DNA of 9,409 nucleotides from Candidatus Brocadiaceae bacterium (GTDB lineage Bacteria; Planctomycetota; Brocadiia; SM23-32). The translations under genes and the position numbers were made by a program. The notes under the pieces were generated by a model, which had not been told where the DNA came from, searched no databases, and saw nothing but the letters and a program-made list of their open reading frames with translations. Shown here one piece after another: positions 6,159-9,409 of the stretch; within the stretch, counting starts at the first letter, position 1; each line of letters begins with the position of its first letter. Location of the stretch: NCBI GenBank assembly GCA_003551785.1, contig PUNP01000812.1:1-9409 (forward strand), written 5' to 3'.

Positions 6159-7304
6159 CTAAAAGCTGACCTGGAACCGCATCATATACGCATCAGCGCG
6201 TGCACTGGAGGAATTAAAGTCATCTCTTTTAGTTTCAGAGTTCACGTAATTCAGCATGAACCTTGAATTCGGGTTGAGATACCAGTTGATTCCTGCCGTG
6301 ATGTTATTCAATTCACCACCGTCAACATCCTTGCTGTTCAGGTCGATAGTGGAATAGCGCAGTGCAATCTCCCATGCTCCTATTCCGCCGTTCTCAAAGG
6401 CGTTTTGCCGGGGCGTAACACCGCCAAAACCGCCGCCGGAATACCCGCGGCTCTCCCCGGTCAGCACATAGCTGCCCGTCACATAATACCCGTCAAAAGT
6501 CGGGTTGCTCTGACCCCCGAGTCGCGGGCTCGCCATGATGTACTCGCCCTGCACGGATGCCGGCCCTATTTTAGCGGCCGCTTCCAGTCCGAGCAGATTG
6601 GAACTGCCGCTCTGTTCGAGGTCGCCGGTATCGATAAAGCGTTCAGTGCGGATTTCCGGACGTGCCCGATAACGGATGTCGTCATCTCCGCTTCCGCGCT
6701 GACTGGCGGCAATACCCAGATGCACCAGTTTATCACCGTCGTCGACATAATACGGCGTACCGGTCACGCGTGCCGTCGCAGCCCAGTCGCCATGAATATT
6801 TTCATCCCCCTGGTCATACAGCCCGGCCGCCCAGGTCATCCGTCCATCCAGCGCCCTGTTCTGAAGCAGAAAACCGAAATTGCGGCTGGGAGCGAACTGA
6901 ACGGGAAGGGAGCGTTCCATAAAGGTGATATTGTTACTGCTGGTCAGTTCTTCCAGGCTGAAAGGCTCCTTGAAATGCCCGGCACGCAGCGAACCCAGCG
7001 GCCCCATATCCTTGAGCTGAAGATATGCGTCCCGCACCGCGACATCATCTTCGGCGAAATCCCATTCCGCCATATAGTCCATAGTCCCCCAGAGCGTGCC
7101 CTGAGTTCCCAGCCGGGCTCGCCGGAACAGCGTCCTGTCGCCAAGAGGTACGATATTATCCTCAATATCAGAGGCTTTGTGTCCCCAGAATGCGAGATCG
7201 TAGTGCAGGCGACCGCGCAGCTGAACATTGAACCGGCCGTCATCGGTCACCATCCGCAGCCGCCCATCCCAGTAAGGACGCAGTGCTTTTTCGTCTTCAA
7301 TCAT
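6159..7304 (-). CDS. Phosphate-selective porin O/P-type outer-membrane protein, apparently 5'-truncated
   Basis: The frame encodes an OprO/OprP-type beta-barrel of 381 residues from ATG 7304, or 386 from a GTG at 7319. Numbered from that GTG, family landmarks are GRFNVQLRGRLHYDLAFW (28-45), RTLFRRARLGTQG (62-74), RDAYLQLKDMG (96-106) and RAGHFKEPFSLEELTSSNNI (112-131), then TFMERSLPVQFAPSRNFGFL. Alternating polar and hydrophobic strands follow to a terminal phenylalanine (RFQVSF), typical of outer-membrane barrels. Family members normally begin with a signal peptide and a short coiled coil before the first strand. Here both are missing: the frame opens directly at MIEDEKALRPYWDG. Immediately upstream is a cluster of REP-like hairpins, and the alternative GTG lies in the first of them. 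The simplest reading is a gene that lost its 5' end at this repeat island, making it a likely pseudogene. GGAAG upstream of ATG 7304 could still permit translation of an unexported product. Confidence 0.8.
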   Translation of the reverse strand: MIEDEKALRPYWDGRLRMVTDDGRFNVQLRGRLHYDLAFWGHKASDIEDNIVPLGDRTLFRRARLGTQGTLWGTMDYMAEWDFAEDDVAVRDAYLQLKDMGPLGSLRAGHFKEPFSLEELTSSNNITFMERSLPVQFAPSRNFGFLLQNRALDGRMTWAAGLYDQGDENIHGDWAATARVTGTPYYVDDGDKLVHLGIAASQRGSGDDDIRYRARPEIRTERFIDTGDLEQSGSSNLLGLEAAAKIGPASVQGEYIMASPRLGGQSNPTFDGYYVTGSYVLTGESRGYSGGGFGGVTPRQNAFENGGIGAWEIALRYSTIDLNSKDVDGGELNNITAGINWYLNPNSRFMLNYVNSETKRDDFNSSSARADAYMMRFQVSF

Positions 7305-7315
7305 TGTTTTTGCTT

Positions 7316-7336
7316 CCACGGGGACAAGCCCCGTGG
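7316..7336 (+). repeat. REP-like hairpin R1 (21 nt)
   Basis: Perfect 8-bp arms, CCACGGGG and CCCCGTGG, enclose the 5-nt loop ACAAG. R1 touches the 5' end of the porin frame; the GTG at 7319 is inside it. It is identical to R2 and in the same orientation. Confidence 0.9.
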
Positions 7337-7383
7337 GGAATTATTTTTGGGGCCAATTCGTTTCTGGTGTTCAGTCGTTATAA

Positions 7384-7404
7384 CCACGGGGACAAGCCCC
7401 GTGG
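7384..7404 (+). repeat. REP-like hairpin R2 (21 nt)
   Basis: An exact copy of R1 in the same orientation: 8-bp arms around the loop ACAAG. It is preceded by TTCAGTCGTTATAA, a version of the flank shared with R3 and R4. Confidence 0.9.
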
Positions 7405-7431
7405 AGTTTCAATTCCTTAGGTGCGCTCCCC

Positions 7432-7452
7432 CCACGGGCCTTGTGCCCGTGG
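7432..7452 (-). repeat. REP-like hairpin R3, variant with swapped stem pair
   Basis: On the minus strand the arms are CCACGGGC and GCCCGTGG around the loop ACAAG. Compared with R1, R2 and R4, the innermost pair is changed from G-C to C-G on both arms at once. Pairing is kept and the loop is unchanged, as expected if the folded form is what is conserved. Confidence 0.9.
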
Positions 7453-7496
7453 CTTGCATGACTGACTACCAGAAAAAAACGCCAAAACAAAAGACT

Positions 7497-7517
7497 CCAC
7501 GGGGCTTGTCCCCGTGG
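7497..7517 (-). repeat. REP-like hairpin R4 (21 nt)
   Basis: The exact reverse complement of R1 and R2. On the minus strand it is preceded by GGTCAGTCATGATAA, the flank shared in part with R2 and R3. Confidence 0.9.
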
Positions 7518-7577
7518 TTATCATGACTGACCTAAAATCAAAAGAAGAACTAAGCTGAATAGTAAATTGGGATATTT

Positions 7578-7591
7578 GCGCAGTACTGCGC
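7578..7591. repeat. 14-bp perfect palindrome
   Basis: GCGCAGTACTGCGC reads the same on both strands. It is the first of three adjacent self-complementary elements between the REP-like island and the second URO-D-like gene. With no loop it is more like a protein-binding or cruciform site than an RNA hairpin. Confidence 0.6.
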
Positions 7592-7593
7592 CG

Positions 7594-7644
7594 CCAGGCG
7601 CCCCATTTTCCAGAGCACAGTCTCTGAAAATGCGTAGGCGCTTA
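7594..7644 (-). repeat. Dispersed repeat, copy B, forming a strong hairpin
   Basis: The reverse complement of 7619-7644 matches 4384-4409 at 25 of 26 bases. Copy B folds more stably than copy A. GCGCC (7598-7602) pairs with GGCGC (7637-7641), and inside it 7604-7615 pairs with 7622-7632 (11 pairs, one bulged C) around the 6-nt loop CACAGT. It lies about 75 bp from the REP-like island. Confidence 0.65.
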
Positions 7645-7649
7645 GTAGC

Positions 7650-7679
7650 CGTACATCGTTGACAAAATGATGATGTACG
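7650..7679. repeat. Inverted repeat with 8-bp perfect arms
   Basis: CGTACATC (7650-7657) is exactly complementary to GATGTACG (7672-7679), with a 14-nt AT-rich loop. Read rightward it is followed by AAAAAGGA rather than a T-run. Read leftward it abuts the dispersed repeat. It is the third hairpin of the cluster; its function is unknown. Confidence 0.6.
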
Positions 7680-7919
7680 AAAAAGGATAAATATTTTTTT
7701 CAAAGTAACGGAAATCCCACATTCAAAATCAACGAACTATATTTTACAATACCTTCGTTTTCATTACAATAGTGATTCTCATTGCACATCAAACAGGGAA
7801 CATTGCTCACCATGAATTGCACAACAGGCTCTTTCTCGTCGTGCATTTGCAGATCAGAGGTATATTCGGTAAATTATAGGTGTTTACCCGAACAGTTCAT
7901 AAATCGAGGACAAAAATAA

Positions 7920-8882
7920 ATGACCATGTCACCGCGTGAAATTGTGAAAAGAACCGTCAGGTTTCAAGGAGCTGAACGCTTCCCATATGCACTTACGGAA
8001 AAATACGGCAGCGATTTTCACTCCGTCGGCATGACGCCTTCTCCCGATGCTCGACCGAAAAGCGGGGTTGACGAGTGGGGATGCGTATGGGAAAATATCG
8101 GGGTCTCCAACCTCGGTGAGGTTAAAAAACCCGTCATCAAGACTTGGGCGGATTGGGATAATCTACAAATCCCCGATATAAGCGATGAAAAACGCTGGAG
8201 CATGCTTGAAGCTGCCCGGGAAGAGGCGGGAGATAAGTTTTTGTTAGCTAATGGAATATCGCTCTATGAACGTGTGCATTTTCTCAGGGGGCTGGAAAAC
8301 ACCTGGATGGACATCCATGCAGAACCTGAAAAACTGGGGGAATTGATCGATGTGCTGGTTGATATGAACCTTTATGCTATCAAGCAGTTTGCCGAGGCCG
8401 GAGCTGATGGGTATATGTGGTGCGACGACTGGGGATTGCAGGACCGGCTCATGATTTCACCTGAATCGTGGCGCGCTATATGGAAACCCCGTTATGCCAG
8501 AGTATATGATGAGGCCCATAAAGCCGGTATGCTGACTTTCCTGCATAGCTGCGGAGATATCACTTCGATACTTGACGATTTAATCGAAGCGGGACTGGAT
8601 GTGATACAGATGGACCAGCAGCAGAATATGGGGCTGGAACGGCTTGGTAAATCTTTCGGCGGGCGGATCACCTTCTGGTGTCCGGTCGATATTCAGAATA
8701 CGATGGCTGAAAACGATCCGGATCAGATACGCGCCTATTGCCGCCGTATGGTAAAAACGCTGGGCCGCCCTGCGGGCGGATTCATCGCCCAATGGTATTC
8801 CGACCCTGCAGGAGCCGGCCATTCCCAGGTCGCAATAGACGCTATGTGTGAAGAATTTGTTAAATTATCCTTGGATTGTTAA
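7920..8882 (+). CDS. URO-D superfamily protein, second paralogue, methyltransferase-like
   Basis: This 320-residue soluble TIM-barrel protein starts at ATG 7920, behind a clear GAGGA ribosome site. An ATG two codons later is the alternative. It opens with MSPREIVKRTVRFQGAERFP, the usual start of URO-D-like proteins. Family-like stretches are DDWGLQDRLMISPESWRAIW and the metal-site element FLHSCGDI (H209, C211). FWCPVDIQNTM follows, with C254 where HemE and its relatives normally have a non-cysteine residue. The C-terminal position that carries the third zinc cysteine in MtaA-like proteins reads GGFIAQWYSDPAGAGHS, without cysteine, so the ligand set differs from that of the 4961-6097 protein. 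By family it is a candidate corrinoid-linked methyltransferase or demethylase rather than HemE; the substrate is unknown. It points away from the first URO-D-like gene across the repeat block and lies 116 bp before a DUF362 gene on the same strand. Confidence 0.83.
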   Translation: MTMSPREIVKRTVRFQGAERFPYALTEKYGSDFHSVGMTPSPDARPKSGVDEWGCVWENIGVSNLGEVKKPVIKTWADWDNLQIPDISDEKRWSMLEAAREEAGDKFLLANGISLYERVHFLRGLENTWMDIHAEPEKLGELIDVLVDMNLYAIKQFAEAGADGYMWCDDWGLQDRLMISPESWRAIWKPRYARVYDEAHKAGMLTFLHSCGDITSILDDLIEAGLDVIQMDQQQNMGLERLGKSFGGRITFWCPVDIQNTMAENDPDQIRAYCRRMVKTLGRPAGGFIAQWYSDPAGAGHSQVAIDAMCEEFVKLSLDC

Positions 8883-8884
8883 GA

Positions 8885-8898
8885 CTTTTGATCAAAAG
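8885..8898. repeat. 14-bp perfect palindrome after the second URO-D-like gene
   Basis: CTTTTGATCAAAAG begins two bases after the stop codon. It could fold as a weak 5-bp stem around GATC or serve as a binding site. No U-run follows, so efficient termination is unlikely and read-through into the DUF362 gene is possible. Confidence 0.35.
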
Positions 8899-8937
8899 AG
8901 TTTCATCACATAAAGGGTGGCGAGGAGACGTGGTTCA

Positions 8938-8973
8938 ATGAGGACTTACGTTCACTTTCAACTTATAAGATAG
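8938..8973 (+). other. Possible 11-codon leader ORF before the DUF362 gene
   Basis: ATG 8938 is preceded by GAGGAG, the best Shine-Dalgarno match in this gap, though its spacing is rather long. The frame reads MRTYVHFQLIR and stops at TAG 8971-8973, 25 bases before the DUF362 ATG and out of frame with it. The DUF362 start itself has no clear ribosome site, so coupled initiation from this mini-frame is possible. Equally, the GAGGAG may be coincidental. Confidence 0.2.
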
Positions 8974-8998
8974 GAACCATTGGCCGTCATTATCACTT

Positions 8999-9409
8999 AT
9001 GCAAAAAATTACGACAATACAATTCAAATCATATAAAGAATCTGTCAAAAAGGCATTGGATGCTATAGATGTACCAGAGTTTCTTGGTGAGATAGAAGAA
9101 GATACCATAATAATTAAGCCCAATTTAGTGAACAGTTCACCACCACCGGTAACTACTCCCGTTGAGTGCTGTGAAGCGATAATAAATTATATCCGACCTT
9201 CTTTTAATGGAAAGATGGTGATCGCCGAGGGAAGCGGAGCGGCCGATATGGATACTCCGGAAATTTTTGAGATTCTGGGCTATAACAGATTGGCAGACAG
9301 GACTGGACTGGATTTGATCGATCTCAATACGGCTTCTACCGTAACTGTTTCTGATCCCGAATGTGATATTTTTCCGCAGATGCACCTTCCTGAGATAGCT
9401 TTTAAGTCC
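8999..9409 (+). CDS. DUF362 domain protein, C-terminus cut by window edge
   Basis: From ATG 8999 the frame stays open for 137 codons to the right edge. An in-frame stop at 8966 rules out a longer N-terminus with an upstream ATG. Landmarks are TIIIKPNLVNSSPPPVTTP (36-54), VIAEGSGAADMDTP (74-87), EILGYNRLADRTGLDLIDLN (91-110) and then a HLPEIAF-type strand. This is the conserved N-terminal half of DUF362 proteins. Many of these carry, or sit beside, 2[4Fe-4S] ferredoxin domains; their biochemical role is poorly known. A ferredoxin tail, if present, would lie beyond the window. It follows the second URO-D-like gene on the same strand after 116 bp. The gap holds a palindrome and a possible mini-frame, so co-transcription is plausible but not shown. 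Confidence 0.85.
   Translation, partial: MQKITTIQFKSYKESVKKALDAIDVPEFLGEIEEDTIIIKPNLVNSSPPPVTTPVECCEAIINYIRPSFNGKMVIAEGSGAADMDTPEIFEILGYNRLADRTGLDLIDLNTASTVTVSDPECDIFPQMHLPEIAFKS

Larger units (their letters stand above)
7316..7517. repeat. REP/BIME-like island of four hairpins in mirror arrangement
   Basis: Four 21-nt hairpins form two same-orientation pairs facing each other (R1 and R2 forward, R3 and R4 reversed). The spacers inside the two pairs are also related as inverted copies. In repeat orientation both contain TTTTGG, then TTTCTGGT and TCAGTC just before the next hairpin; the flank outside R4 repeats GGTCAGTCAT. The whole 202-bp block could therefore fold as one imperfect large inverted repeat around the 27-bp centre between R2 and R3. 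This is the style of REP/BIME elements mobilised by RAYT (IS200-like tyrosine) transposases, or of a short MITE. No transposase gene is in the window, so the link is inference. Confidence 0.75.
7518..7919. other. Non-coding region with hairpin cluster and leader of the second URO-D-like gene
   Basis: No credible gene lies in these 402 bp. The left half holds three consecutive hairpins (7578-7679), listed separately. The right half (7680-7919) is AT-rich and leads into the plus-strand URO-D-like gene. A possible promoter there is TTGCAG near 7858 with TAAATT 17 bp later, but it matches poorly (three and four of six). A Fur-box-like sequence at 7768-7786 is described in the findings. The open frame on the minus strand at 7521-7703 is explained by the repeats it crosses. 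Confidence 0.6.

Noticed and set aside
7316..7517. A CRISPR array
   Set aside because: The repeats are only four, are in both orientations, are separated by unequal and mutually related spacers, and have no cas genes nearby. REP-like elements explain them better.
6405..7526. A 373-codon open frame on the plus strand opposite the porin gene
   Set aside because: It lies antisense to a frame with clear OprO/P family motifs, shows no recognisable domain, and crosses the hairpin repeats at its end. It is a G-C-driven shadow frame.
7521..7703. A 60-codon minus-strand frame starting MKKIFILF, briefly considered as the missing porin signal peptide
   Set aside because: It starts at TTG, runs through the dispersed repeat and hairpins, stops at the REP flank, and is cut off from the porin frame by stop codons. 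Its hydrophobic stretch is at the wrong end for a signal peptide.
7920..8882. True uroporphyrinogen decarboxylase (hemE)
   Set aside because: The N-terminal arginine-containing porphyrin motif of HemE is missing, and an H-x-C-G element typical of methyltransferase relatives is present. The same holds for 4961-6097.

Overview
The window looks like a chromosomal stretch from an uncultivated or little-studied Gram-negative bacterium, most likely of the PVC assemblage (Kiritimatiellota, Lentisphaerota or a relative). This is an inference from gene types: a multi-spanning HflK-like SPFH protein, a cysteinyl-tRNA synthetase of the form shared with Bacteroidota, two URO-D-superfamily methyltransferase-like proteins, a DUF362 protein and an OprO/P-type porin. 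No rRNA, tRNA, CRISPR array, transposase gene or phage gene was recognised.

Layout. From 1 to 2513, on the minus strand, a NosY-like ABC-2 permease is followed by an HflK-like SPFH membrane protein that runs off the left edge. From 2514 to 2919 lies an AT-rich divergent intergenic region with a plausible sigma-70-type promoter on each strand. From 2920 to 4386 (+) is cysS, which converges on a minus-strand group: a porin with no signal peptide (6159-7304), a URO-D-family protein (4961-6097) and a cysteine-cluster protein (4401-4967) that overlaps it. From 7316 to 7679 is a structured non-coding block: four 21-nt REP-like hairpins arranged as two inverted pairs, then three more hairpins, one of which is a second copy of the sequence at the cysS 3' end. 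From 7920 to 8882 (+) is a second URO-D-family protein, followed by the start of a DUF362 gene cut by the right edge.

How the parts may work together. The permease and SPFH protein probably form a membrane transport or quality-control operon. Their ATPase and HflC-like partners are not in the window. The URO-D proteins are not likely to be haem-pathway HemE. Both carry the H-x-C-G element of cobalamin-dependent (MtaA/CmuA-like) methyltransferases, so one-carbon or methyl-group transfer is the best guess, with substrates unknown. The DUF362 and cysteine-cluster proteins next to them suggest iron-sulfur or metal chemistry.

Most notable points. (1) The REP-like island forms the present 5' boundary of a porin gene that has lost its export signal. 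The loop sequence is conserved, and one arm base pair is swapped G-C to C-G. (2) A dispersed repeat with 25 of 26 core bases identical is shared between the cysS terminus and the hairpin cluster. In the first copy it supplies the stop codons of two convergent genes. (3) The permease has a predicted periplasmic beta-sandwich domain inserted before its last membrane helix. I did not find a complete new defence or mobile system.
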